The position numbers and the translations under genes were made by a program. A model generated the notes under the pieces. That model did no database searches. It was given only the letters and a program-made list of their open reading frames with translations, and was not told the origin of the DNA. From Atrichornis clamosus (lineage: Eukaryota > Chordata > Aves > Passeriformes > Menuridae), in contig WBMZ01014033.1 of assembly GCA_013400975.1 (NCBI GenBank), positions 146,537 through 210,536 of the forward strand: DNA of 64,000 nucleotides, in the 5' to 3' direction. Positions 27,201-40,053 of this stretch are shown one piece after another (the stretch's first letter is position 1; every line of letters begins with the position of its first letter).

Positions 27201-30200
27201 TTGCAGGCTGATAACCTTGCTCTCTTCTTGAAAAGTAAGAAATAAAGATGCCTCTGTATTCATCAAGATCTGTCTGAAAGAACAAAGTAAATGCCAATAA
27301 TGTTGATGAATAATTAGCATTTTGAGCCCCAAATGAAACTGTAGCCTATTCATTCCCAGCCTGAGTAACCAGACCTTCTATTTGCTTACAGTCACAATAA
27401 AAAAAAAAAATAAAAAAAAAAACCCTAAAAAAAAAGGTGTGTAAAGAAAAAGATGGCAATCCTACTTGCCACCTACAAAAAAAAAGATGAAAACACATTG
27501 AACAGGAAATTAATGCAAATCACTGGACAATCGCTGCTATATATTATTTTCTTTTATTCCGCAAATGAAATACAGTTTCTATAATTTGTATAATGATTTC
27601 TTCAGATCCAGGAAAAGAAACCCAAAGCCATGCAAGCTGTATTTGCAGTTTGATTGCAAACCTCTGTTTCCACACTAATCTGCACACAGACGTAAATCCC
27701 TGTACAGGCATATTTGAAATAATGGAGGAAGGCTGAAATCACCCGAGGAAAGTTGTGCTGTCTCATTTGTTTTTTGCAGCATGAGAATTAATCTCTTTGC
27801 TGTGTAATGCCAGAAGCTAAATGCATTGCAGGAGGATTCCCCTCCTCTTCTTGCCCTCCTTCAAGAAAAAACTTCTTATGAAGCAAAGGAGATTGTCTAT
27901 AGCTAAAGGCAGGTCATGATGCATAGTTCTGTTAGCAGGGGGTTAGGATCTCTAGGCCGTTACTGAAATTTCTTGATCATTTAAAATTTTAGTCTGGAAT
28001 TTTTTTTTCCTGTGTCTCAGAAAAAAGGAGCTTAAAATTTCCCTTGGCCGTGTATGTTACTCTATACCTCCCACAGTCAGGTCAGCATGTGATCAACTGG
28101 TAACTCATTTCATTTTCTTTCTCTTCCCTGTTCCCATCGTATTGTTACTTTAGATTAAACAGCATCAGTCGTTGCTTTACCATTTAGTCTGGTCAGTGTG
28201 GGACCTCTAGTGTGAGTGTCAGAGAAGGAGAAGGTATTCTGTTTTGAATTTTGGAGGTTTGTTTGTAGGGTTTTTTTGCAAGAGTAATTTTAGGAGCCTG
28301 GACACAGTGATGCAGTTCTACGGTTCTGTGTTAGAGGTATTTAAAAATTCCTAGGAGTTAATTGTCTTTTTTCCACCACTACCATCAGCCCTGCCTCCAA
28401 GCCATGTATTTCTACACATTCTAGAACACTAAGATTGACATTTCTGGGTAAAGCCACAATGAAACTAATTCTAAAAAAATTCCACTTCTAGGTATAAAGG
28501 CTACCAATACATAAAGTAAAATTATACACTGAGTGTCAAAGGCAAACAACTGTATCATCCCGATGTTATAAGGTATAAGGACTTACAGAGTACAGTTGCC
28601 TGTCTCAAAATGCTGTCAAAGACACAGAAAGATCTTGCCATAAATTAAGCCACCACAGCAGGTGCTAGAAATAAGCACAAGAGGCAGGCACTAATTCCAG
28701 CCCTAGCAGAGATGAGGTCTCGTTAGCTCATCCTGGTTAATGTATCTAGACAAAAATTTCCACTCTGGTAAACTAAGAAAAAGGAAGCAAACGCTTATAT
28801 ACATGCTACCCCAAATTATGGGAATACCTGCAATCACCCTGTGGATATCTGGAACTTGGACTGTAAAAAGGTAATGACTCAGAAGAACATTAAGTAAAAT
28901 CCATATTATTGACTTTGGCATATGGTTTTGTTTGCACATTAATTAGGGCAAAGGAAGTTCTCACTAATCAGATCATAACATATGGTCACTTTGAATAGTC
29001 AGGAAAAGATAAGTAAATTCTAAATCTAATAAAATAAGTCAATACTACATTGAATATCTAATGCTTAAATGTTCTTTTTACCACCTATACAAATAAAAGC
29101 ATACAGCTTGGATACAGTTTGAAATTTATTTTCATTGGGCTTAAGAGAAGGAAAAGTAAAGGTACAAAATTAAGTATAACAGGCAGACAATCCATAAAGT
29201 ACACTAAGCTCATCAATTCTTCACAACAAAACATTGGGGAATGGCCAAGTTACTTAACTTTGCAGAACAGCTGCTTAGAATTCACAGTACTCAGTATCAT
29301 TAATGCTATGAATGTCTCACAAAAGCTCAGAATACTTTTATTTGGGTTTAAAAGAATGTCATTTGCAAAAGCTGTTCAGAAAAGAAAGCTGTAAAAACAC
29401 CTTTGAGAAGCCTAAACCCGGTTCTGGTGGATATATCTTGATTTCAGTTTTAATCTAATCCTAAATAGGAGAAATTTGTTTACCAGCTCATTTTCAGTTG
29501 CACTTCATGAAGTTAGTGTATTGCTTGGGGTATACTCCACTGTTAATAACACCATCTCTGCTGTCCCAGGTCTATGAGAACAACTTAATCCACAAAGGGA
29601 AAACTATACGCCCAATATCAGTTTTCTACAACTTTTGTGGTTTTGTCTTTTTTTTTACTTCATTCTGTTGTTATGGAACAAGGTTCAAAAGAAGAGTCAG
29701 CAGCGTAATAAAACCTTGAGCTTTCAGCAGAGCTAGAGGCTAAAATACTTACCAGCTCAACCAGTGCAGGGAGCAGGGAACTGGTTGTTGCAAGATGCTG
29801 ATAACCTAGTTCTTGTACACAGCAAAAGAGGCTCCTTGGTTCCAGGTGGATCCTGGGAAGGACGCATGGACAATATTCTGCTTGCATTTCTGTCACTTTG
29901 ATCAAGACTAGCAGAAGAGGTGGGCAGAGCCGTGCGAAATTAACCATTCACGTGGCAGGTACAGGGAGGAAATATTACAGCAGATCTTGATTCTTCTTGA
30001 GCAGTTAGAATGTAGAGTGCAGTATCAGATGACGGCAAGAAGGGTATTTAGCTGAAAATCTGAGTCTGGGAAACTTGCCTGATCTCATGTTTGTGACTGA
30101 AAATTTGGGAGATTTCTTAATCATGATACTAGAAACTACATTTTCCAGTAAAAACACAAAATAATATCTATATTTTTCTCCAAAGTAACTCAATTCTCTC

Positions 30201-33200
30201 TCTTTTGAAAACACATGGATGTTTGCCTAGTTCATAAAAGCATCTATTTCTCCTAATATCTTCATTTGAATCCATTCCTTTGACTGAGTTATTGTGTTGC
30301 TGTGAACTTTTTTCCTTTTATAATTTCAAAATTTACTGAGTTATATTTCTATTGAGAGATCTACTTTTCATTCTGTCAAGCTCACCTTCTGTGCTGACAG
30401 ACCTGCAAAACCAGAGCAAAGGCAATAAAGCAACAGCTGCCATAGGAACTTGCTATCATTTGTAGAGGAAACATTCTCTAATACTTGAAGCTGTCAGTCT
30501 GCTGTGAAAACATGACTGATTCCTCATCACTAAAACTATGAAATATAAATCTTCACATATCAAGTCTACAGAAATTCTCTTGTTCCTTTACAAATTCTTT
30601 CACTTTCTTTTTGACATAATAGCACAGAACTTCTCAATTTCTTCTTTCATGCTTTTAAAACACCTGTACTCTTCCCTTAGGTCTGTTAATGATGCTTTTT
30701 TTTTCCCCTCAGTACTAGTTAAACAAGCAGTAGATCCACGGAAAAGTTCACAATGACATTTTGTAACTACTACTTTTTTAATTTTAGGTTGATACATACC
30801 AATATTTTTGTCTTTTTGAGAAATGGTGTATATAAAATAGAAGCTTATTATTCTTATTACAATGCTAAAGATGGCTTGCTGGGATACATAGGAATCTTTC
30901 AAACAACTCCTTTCTGTATGAGTCATTTTATATTTTTCTGAAACTGTGCACCTGGACCTACATTCATGTTTTTCTAGCTTTGGTTAACCTAAGGGATTCT
31001 GTCATTCCTCTAAAGATTTCCTTCCCTTTTCCCATCGTCTCTGCCACTAAATTCAGAACTAAACATATATGTCAGAATGATCAGTGAAGAAAAACTTCAT
31101 TCAGGACAAGTTTCAAAAATTTCTTTTCCATGACTGCTGGTTCTAGTATTTTACAATGATAATTTTTTCTTTAAAAACTCAAGACAATATATATATAGAT
31201 TATTTCTTAACTCTATAGCACTAGACAAAATAAATATGGGCTGTATTCATGTGTACAGTACACAGCATGGAAAAACTAGACTTCAATCTGAAATAACAAG
31301 ATAATTTCTCTAAGTATCATTAAGGAGCAGGAAGCTGCTGTAGGCAAACTGCTGTCAGAATCCAGGAAATATACCTGTTTTTCTGCTCAGTAAACCTTTT
31401 TCTAAAAAATGTTTTTAATTTTTAGCAAACTTAAAAAAAATTTTAAAAATAGAAAACCACATGGTATTGAAGGCTGTCCTGGAAAAAAGAAGTGAACATG
31501 ATGTATTCTTGTGCTGATCTCAAAGAAGAGCATTCAGCAGAGTCAGTCAATATGTCTAAAATGTGCATTTGAAAACAACTACAAAAAGACTTCCATGCCC
31601 ATGACAGGAGGTGATTCAACTAGCTGTCTGGCAGTAAAGGTTGTTTACCAGGTTTTGGATTCCTAATTGGGAGCCTAGCTTGCTAAGTAGCAGCTGGTCT
31701 TTAATTAGTTGAAAAATTATTATCACTAAAAGTTGCAATAAAAAGAAAGAGAACAATATAATTAAAGCGTTGGAATCCATATGGTGGGATATGTATCTTC
31801 ACTTGTCAATAGCTGTTTTTCCTCTCTTTTCCACTCAGCATTAATAAGGAAAAACAGTTCATTTGCCAAAAAGTTCTCCTTTTTTAATTTGAATTGAAAG
31901 TAACATTAAATTGGAAGTGTGCTGAAAGACTGTACAGAGTGTAATGTTTCTCTTTGAGTGTGGAGTTATCCAGGTTGCTATTTTCCACAGGGGTGAGTTA
32001 GGATTGATGAGTCACCCTTGCCAGCACACCTAATCATGGTAGGACATCATTATCTCACCTTCATTCATTATTTATAAAGTAAAACTAGATGAAAAACCTC
32101 TTTGCATGTAAGACTTAGAAAAACACAAATTTTATGCCTGTGATGTATTAAATATGACCATAGCCTGAGTGCACATTACAATCTGTAACTGGAAATTTGC
32201 ACTATAATTACCTGAAAATATTTTGTACACCACTATTTTTAGTGGTTTACAGATCTCCTCTGCACTTCAGGATTATTTGCCCAATGCATGTGGGGTGATG
32301 AAATTACATGTGAAGCAATCGGGTTTTAATATAAACAATAAGTCTAAGCATATTTTTTTCTAAAATATTTGAAACACCTCTGCTATCAATTTTAGTATTA
32401 TAAAGTATTACACTGTTTTTATACTTACTGTACTTACTGATTTAGTCAAGGGGGAAGGGAGTAGGATAATATTACTTAGTTTTGTAATTGAATCCCCTCT
32501 AGTTCAAAACCTGACAGAATCATCTTATTCTTTAATCATACATTTTGTAGTAGAGAAATTCAGTAGTTGGGAAAGGTATTTCCTTATAACACTGGTGCAG
32601 TACATTAAAGGAAAAAACAGAGAAAGAAAATATTAAACCTGTTAAGTGTCCAGTGTAGCTATGGAAAATGAATAAACTCTACATTGTTCATATTAGCAGT
32701 GGATGACCTCCACTTTTCTGCATCTGTTATTGTTTAAATAACAGCAGAGAAATCTAGGAAATAAAATTATCTTATCTTCTGCACTACAGGAGTAGATTGA
32801 CAGTATTCCACGTCTGGAAAATCTTTCTTAGCTGAAGGTAAAACCAGGACATTCAGCATAAAAGAAAGGAACTGTTTGAAAGCCTAAATTTCCAAGTGAC
32901 TCAATTATCTTGAACTCTATCTGTGCAGCACAAAGTTGAGTAAATAAATTTTAAAATAGCCCTTCACCATAAAATCAATTGATTCTTGGCAGTAACTACA
33001 TGCAGTGGAAACAGCCTTTCATAACTTTACATAAGACTTTCTTCAAGTTTATTAATTTGCAGACAAAGAAAATATACATCAGATAAGAAGCACATAGGAA
33101 CACGCATCAGCTTCAGTCCTTCACGGTAATGCCTTCCAAACACTAAGTCATTATTTTTTTCCTGCTGAAGTGGTGTTTTCTATCTCGATTGTTCCACATT

Positions 33201-36200
33201 CAGACCTCACTCTTACTAGGTCACTGTGAGGCACCACAAGAGATGAATGTGCTGTAAGGCAACTATAACACAGTAAAAAAATTTTATCAGTATTCCATCT
33301 TAGAGTGCATTATCACCAGGTCTCCAAATTACATTGCTGGGATGAAGTAAAAAAGGTTTATCTAGGAATTCCATTCCATTTTTCTCTTGACCTGATTTTC
33401 ATAGGATGCTAGTAATTTTCTGTGTTTTAAGATACAAATGTTTTCTTTAATGAACATGAAATTATTTAACACTTGTATGTATATAACAAAGATGTGATTT
33501 CATTTTGGTACATGGGAATAATGGACTTTCATTTAGATTTAAGGTCTGATCTGTGCCGATTTACCTTTTTGAAGAAAATACCTTAAAAATGCAAATGTCT
33601 AGCAAATTACTTATATATTTGTTTCATTAAAATTTAAATATTAAATTATAATTGAGAGACTACTGAAATAATTTTGTGGTCAACTACTAACTGATTAATG
33701 ATTCTTCTATAATACTTAAGATAGGACTTAAAAGTCACGGAGAACTGAGTCAAATTTTTTTCAAGTTTTTCCCTAACATCCACTTCTTTTTACAGGCAAG
33801 GGAATATTTGGGGGGGGGAGGTGTTTGAGTTAGTGTATTTAGTTCTTCTCCATTAATCCATTAATGATGGTTAATTATAGGTTAATTTTTTTCCATCTCC
33901 CTGTCACCCACAAATCAACAAAAATCACTGTGGCACTAAAAACATGAGTTATATGATTGACTTGTTGTATGGTGGAAAACTTCAAGAAACTAAGAAAAGA
34001 CAGTGAAGGCACCTGTAACTCATCCCTGCATTGCTGTTTTAAAAATACCACTGCTAAAATTTGACCCACAAAATGTTCCCACCAATGTTTTGGTAACTGA
34101 GATGTGTGATGTCTTCCTCTATGTAGACTAGAGAGGTCCTAATTTAATCTGACACTAGAAATGGGTCACTGGGACTGGAGCAAACTCTCTCTCTGTAATT
34201 CTAGGAAGCATGGGAAGGGGGAGCCTAGAGAAAGGGAAAAATAGAGTCAGTACTGAAGATCAAGTTGGCATTCCATGAGAAGGCAATCCACTTGGCTTCA
34301 ACAGCAAACCTGCTATCACGTTAACCACAAGGCTTTGAAATATGCTTAATACATACATATATAGCAACTAACAGCAGCAGAAGGGGCATTAGAATTAGAG
34401 AAATAATTTATGAACTGCAAAGAGAAGTGCAATGACTAAATATTTTCATTCAAAATGTACATGCACAAGCACAAAAGTCTATGTGTTGCCAGTCTACCGG
34501 ACAACCATTTTCTTCAATTTTATAATATACATGCAATAGCAGACTGGCAGCTTTGTTGTAGTCAGGACCCCATCAGTTTTCTTTAAATTAAGCTGAATCC
34601 ATATTTATTTTTTTCTCTATTTTAAAATTCATTTTTGTTTGAATCTGTGTGGGAAAATGTATCAAAATAAGGCATCCTAGCAGCCAGATTGCTACATGGA
34701 CCTAGATTCAAACCTCATGTAATTTCCAGTGGCAGGTGATAAATGAAGAGATGGAAAAAGAGAACTGGTACAGAATTCTGATGAGCAAGCCCTTTCTAAC
34801 TTCAATCAGAAAAAATGAAGACTCTATTTGATTTCCATGAAACAGACTGTATATTACAAGCAGCAGCTGGAAAAGAGCTTATTAAAAACATAACCCTTAA
34901 AAGATGACACTATTATGGTATCTATTTTCTGTGAGGGCTGAGACTCCCTGACCTGTCTCACTGAAAGTACTTTAAACTCAGTAAAGTTTACAAGGAAAAC
35001 AGGATTAAATACACAATAATAGCAGCAAAATAATAAGGTGAGAAAATCTTTATTTCTTTAATCACAGTTATCAAATACAATAATATTAAGCAAGCATTCT
35101 GCACTGCAGAGTAAAGACTGGTATAAAAGATTTTTTTAAAAAAATTACAAATTTCTGGCTAGTGAGGCGGTATTACATTTTCTGGAAACTCAGCCCATCC
35201 TTAAAAGTGAAAAGAGCGTTTCCTCTTGGTAGGGTCTCTCAAAACAATTCCAACAAGCTGGAACACTTATATCCCGTAGTTCATCATTTCATTAGACATT
35301 GCAAGTGTGGACAAGTTTTGCCTTGATAAGTAGTCATATTTGTAGTACAGTAGTATATTTGTAAAAGAGTCATATCAGTTGCAAAATCTGCAGCTTTGGT
35401 ATGGAAAACCAAACAAAAAGAACCTACTTTATCTTTTTTCTCTGTAGAATTTTTTCATTGTTTCTGGGTTATATGCTACAATGTGGTGAGCTGCCTTGTA
35501 CATTTTTCCTTCACAGCTCTGAGTTAATGCAATATTCTGAGATCTAAGACCACAAGGGGCAAACATAAGCAACCCATAATAGCTTGCTTACATTATTCAG
35601 CATGTGGTATATGAGCACACAATATTTACAAGATTCATTTTACATGCACATTAATTATGGAAAATTAGAGACACCAAGAGAGCACCATTAAGTGTCGATT
35701 AGACAATAAGAACAAGAGTGCTGGCAGTGGAGTAATAAGAAACCTAGTTTACTTCCAAAGGGAAGGCAGTTCATTAATATTTTGCTTCTCAACAGTTCAA
35801 TTATAAAATGTCTAATGTACTGGACATTAACTACTGGGGGCCTGAATCAAATTGTAGATCAGAGTAAAGTGACCTTTTTATTTTCATGGAGACACAGATG
35901 CAACTTCCTGGGGAACTTTTATTGCAGTCAAACCAGTTGATCACCTTATTCAGGAACCTCTTTTAAGAGACACAACTCCCTCAGTTGTAAATATTTAGGG
36001 CAATATACAATAAATTGATGAGAAGTTTTTCTTTTTCACTGGAACTCTGTAAATAAAGTGCACACAAATATCAGGGAACACAAGAACAAGCATTTGATCT
36101 TAAAAAGAAGCATAAAGTGGCAACATGACTCTTTTTCCAATAGTGTAAAATGTACACTATGTTGAAGATGGTAGGTGTCTTAGATGCCCTCCAGGGTAAA

Positions 36201-38968
36201 GCTTTCTCATAGTTCAGTTAATTGCAATTAACTTGAATTAACTGATAATGAAAGAAATTTAAAATTATTTTAAAATATAAATCTAGTTCATTTTTAGAAA
36301 TCTATGGCAAAAAGTTCTGATTCTGGGAAGGAAAACAGTTTCTGGTGTACACAGTAGTTCAGAAATTGTTATTAAAGTCAGATGGTGACATGGACTCTCG
36401 CTTCTTAATAAACTACGGTCATTGTCTGAAAATGGAATATATAAACAGGAATGTTCATGAGACTTTTTTTCTCAGAATAAAACCTATATAATTTTGCTCG
36501 CATTCAGGATTTTTCCTCCTGTTGGCCTACTAGACATTTTATCTTGATAATAATAAAAATATGATAGGAGAAGGTAAGTAATTTTTGCAGTCCAAGTAGC
36601 ATATAAACTGTTTAAGACCTAATCGTAAATACAGCTGCATCCTTTCACTGAGCAATTTCTTTTCACAGTTCATTAAATGCAAAGAGATAACTTGAGTGGT
36701 GAGTTTGCATTTTTATGATAGGGTCCTGTATGGCCATGAGGGAAGGATACACTTTTATGTGTTCTTCTCACTAATGATACATCAGGGAATAGAAAGGTGA
36801 ATATCAATAGTTAAGATGAAAACATTTATAAAAAGGAGTAGTATACAGCATACTGTGCTTTTGGAGGCAACAGGCCTGTCTTTAACTTTTACTACTAATT
36901 TTTTGTCTCTGAACAGCTGACAACAGACAAGGCTAAGGAAGATTCTCCTTATAGATGTTAAGTAATTACAAGGGAGCATGAGTGAAAGAGAAAACAGTTT
37001 GACAACTCTTTATTTGATAAATAACAAAAATATACATTTAAGGCTGTTGAAGACAGAGGTGTTAAGGAAGGGTAAAATAAGGTAAATACGATAGTTCATA
37101 TCTATCCATTGCTTTTGCTTAGTGCAATCAGGAAAAAAAACTGAGTGCTGTACCTGTCTATTAAAATGGCTGCTTAAAAAGCCCAAACAAAGGCTTGAAG
37201 CAAACATTGAATGAAACAAGGTTAATTTATTTGTAAAACACCTTTTAATTACTTTTTTGTTTGTAATGAAACTTTTACTATGAAAATAAAATTGATATAA
37301 GAGGTCATCAAAAAAGGTTGCCAATAGGTGGTAAGTGTGGGATGATTTAACATTTTTTGTTTTATTACATAACTTCACATGTACCAGGTTATGTCTACCA
37401 GAGCTCCAATACTTGACTGCATGTCTTGCTTGATTAGCCAAAAAAACCAAATCACATGAAACCTCGAGTACCTCTGATGAGGGAGCTTCTATTCAATGTA
37501 AACATTCAAAAAGAGTATTCACCTTAACACTGTTATAGTTAACGAAACTCTGACAAAATACTTTGTCCATTTAAAGCATGCCTGCTCATTTCAGAAGAAA
37601 TTAGGCTAGTTCCACAAAAAAATATTATTTGGCTATAGATTTCAATCGTCTTCATCAAAAAGTCCAGAGTGCCAATAAACTCAATTAACTCTAAAAAAGA
37701 CCATTTACTAATAAGATATGCTTTTGATAACTCTCAGGAGTGCATCTCTCAGGTACAAGTCAGAGCATATGCTCAAAAGTGGAAAATCACTTCTTGTGAT
37801 TTTCACAAAGTGAAAATTTTGTGTTCTTCACAAAATTACAGTGTCCACAAGCTGGAAGAGAATTAGAGAAACTCCTAAATTCTACTTCCTTGAACAGCAT
37901 TTGAGGTCTTTCTGTAAGAACCAAAATAAAAAGTTGGTGAAACTATGAAGACAACATTCAACTTTGGAGTCCTCAGCAGGACACAGGTGCAATTTCTTGC
38001 CAATGACTTCTGACCTCCAGTCAAGTAATTTGAAACATTTGCTTGATCACTGTAAACCACCTGAGGGAAAAAGAACTATTCTAAGGCAAATAGCATTCAC
38101 CTACTGCAAAATTGACTTAAATTTCAGCATGGGTGTCGTTTCCCTGTTTTCTTAAATGCCACTCAAATGTCATTCAATAAAGGAAGCTTTTGCATACACA
38201 TTAAGGAGAGGGGTTATTTTTTTGTAGGTTGTTTTGGGGGTTATTTTGTAATAGAATTTTGAAGATGAATTTCTGGCTGTACACTTGACATTCTAAGCTA
38301 ATATCTTTTCTTGAAACCCAAGTAGTCTGGAGAAAGAGGAGATGGCTGCAAGAAACTCAACTGGAGATAAATGAACTGCTAACCACAGGAACATCAGATT
38401 CTCTGTAACTAATTTTTCATCACTGGCCGTAACGAATCAAGGTTGTATTATTCAAGTAAACAACACATTCAGGGCTGTTGAATCCCAATAGCAATATTTT
38501 CTGTAATGCTGTGAGATTATATTTATAAATCCCAGTAGTAAATGATAAACTACATTTGCATTTTTTACTAATTCAGTCATAGATGGAAACCTTCTGAATT
38601 TTTGTAGTAACTGATGTTAAAAAAACATCAGTAATCATCACAGGATATGCATTTATCTCAGAACTACTATTCAGAGAGAACTAAATAAGTTAATGCTGCT
38701 ATGGCGTAGTTTAGAGGAAAGCAAACCTTTATAAAAGGTCTTTTAAAAAAATTACATTTAGTACCTTTTCTCTATCAAGATTTATGCTTTGAAAAATAAG
38801 CTTTCTAAATGAAACTTGGTTATTAATATTGAAAATTCATAGACAGTTCAAGTGAGTGAGAACTATTCTCTAAAAAGGAGGAAGGAAAAAACAGTGAAGC
38901 TGAATTTCCTATCTAATGAGTAAAGCCAGAAACTTTTTTAAACTGGTGGTCAGATTTTTTGCTATTTC
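21201..38968. other. Gene desert, no gene seen
   Basis: This is the longest featureless part of the window. It is AT-rich, without an LTR, a recognisable CR1 or an exon. Minor items are the G/T-TA tract at 23096, an A-rich stretch at about 27399-27435, a run of nine G at about 33812 and a short G/T-rich piece at about 38215-38245. The 146-codon minus frame at 37010-37450 is rich in Phe, Leu, Lys and Ser from AT-rich codons and has no recognisable motif. Confidence 0.7.
23096..23250 (+). repeat. G/T-rich tract followed by TATGTA-type repeat
   Basis: Positions 23096-23178 are almost purely G and T, with GGTTTAGGG, GGGTTT and GTTGTT motifs. Positions 23179-23250 are an imperfect TATG/TATA array. 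Small frames across this region are low-complexity. Confidence 0.85.
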
Positions 38969-40053
38969 TGTTGGGTTTGCATGGCCTGGTTTTTGGTAGC
39001 AGAGGGGCTATAAGGGTAGCTTCTGTGAGAAGCTGCTGGAACCTTCCACCATGTCCAGCAGAGCCAAACCCTGGCTGGCTGTAAAGATGGACGTGCCACT
39101 GGCCAAGGCTGGGCCAATTAGAAATAGTGGTAATGTCTCTGTGATAACAGATTTAAGAAGAAAATCAAAACAATACTGGTGGCACAGTTTTAATTCCAGC
39201 CGGAGCAGAGTGGGGTGAGAACATGTGAGAAGAACAACTCTGCAGACACCAAGGTCAGTGCAGAAGGAGGGACAGGAGGTGCTCCTGGCACTGGAGCCGA
39301 GATTCCTCTGCGGCCCGTGGTGAAGGCCAGGGTGAGGCAGCTGTGCCCCTGCAGCCCATGGAGGCCCATGGGGGTGCAGAGATCCACCTGCAGTCCTGGA
39401 GGAGCCCACACTGGAGCAGGTGGGTACCTGGGAGGAGGCTGTGATCCTGTGGGGACCCGTGGAGAGAGGGGCCCTGCTCCCAGGCTGGAGCAGCCTGTCC
39501 GTGGAGGACTGCACCCCGTGGAGGAGTGACCCACGCCACAGCAGTGTGAGGGGTGCTGCTGCCGTGGGATGGACTCACATTGCAGCAGTTCACAGGGAGC
39601 TGTTGCTGGTGAGATGGACTCACATCGGGGAAGCTCCTGGAGAACTGGCTTCTGTGGGGAGGGACCCCATAGTGCAGCACAGGAAAACTACTCCTCTCCC
39701 TGAGCAGCGGGAGAAGCCACAGATGATGGACTGACCAAAACCCCCATTCCCTGTCTCCCTGCGCCATTGGGGTAGGAAGTAGAGCTGGGAGGAGACAGTA
39801 GTGGGGGGAAGGTGTTTTTAAGGGCTTATTTTACTTCTCATTATCCTACTCTGATTCTGTTAGTGTAATAAATTTACTTCATATATTTAAGCTGAGCATG
39901 TTTTGCCTGTGATTGTGTTTGGTGATTTCTCCCAGTCCTTATCTCAACTCATGAACCCTTCGTTATATTTTCTCCCCTCTGTCCAGTTGCAGAGGGGAGT
40001 GAGTGAGGGGTTTTCGTGGATGCCTGGCATCCAGCCAGGGTCAACCCACAACA
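38969..40053 (+). mobile_element. Solo LTR of the same family, plus strand
   Basis: It starts TGTTGGGTTTGCATGGCCTG and ends CAGGGTCAACCCACAACA, about 1.09 kb. A poly(A) signal AATAAA is at 39868-39873, placing the R/U5 border after it. It shares GCTTCTGTGAGAAGCTGCTG, the GCCAATTAGAAATAGTGGTA block and the GTGATAACA..TTTAAGAAGAA run with the 6040-7056 copy. The middle is GC-rich with repeated CCATGGAGG- and ACACTGGAGCAG-like units, which create overlapping frames of 100-170 codons on both strands. No perfect target duplication is seen; CTATT lies 2 bp before the start and CTATA directly follows the end. Confidence 0.87.

Noticed and set aside
37010..37450. 146-codon minus-strand frame
   Set aside because: Composition is that of random AT-rich DNA, there is no domain or splice context, and it stands in featureless desert.
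39008..39767. Overlapping frames of 104-170 codons on both strands
   Set aside because: All lie inside the 38969-40053 solo LTR and come from GC-rich repeated U3 units; no known protein motif.
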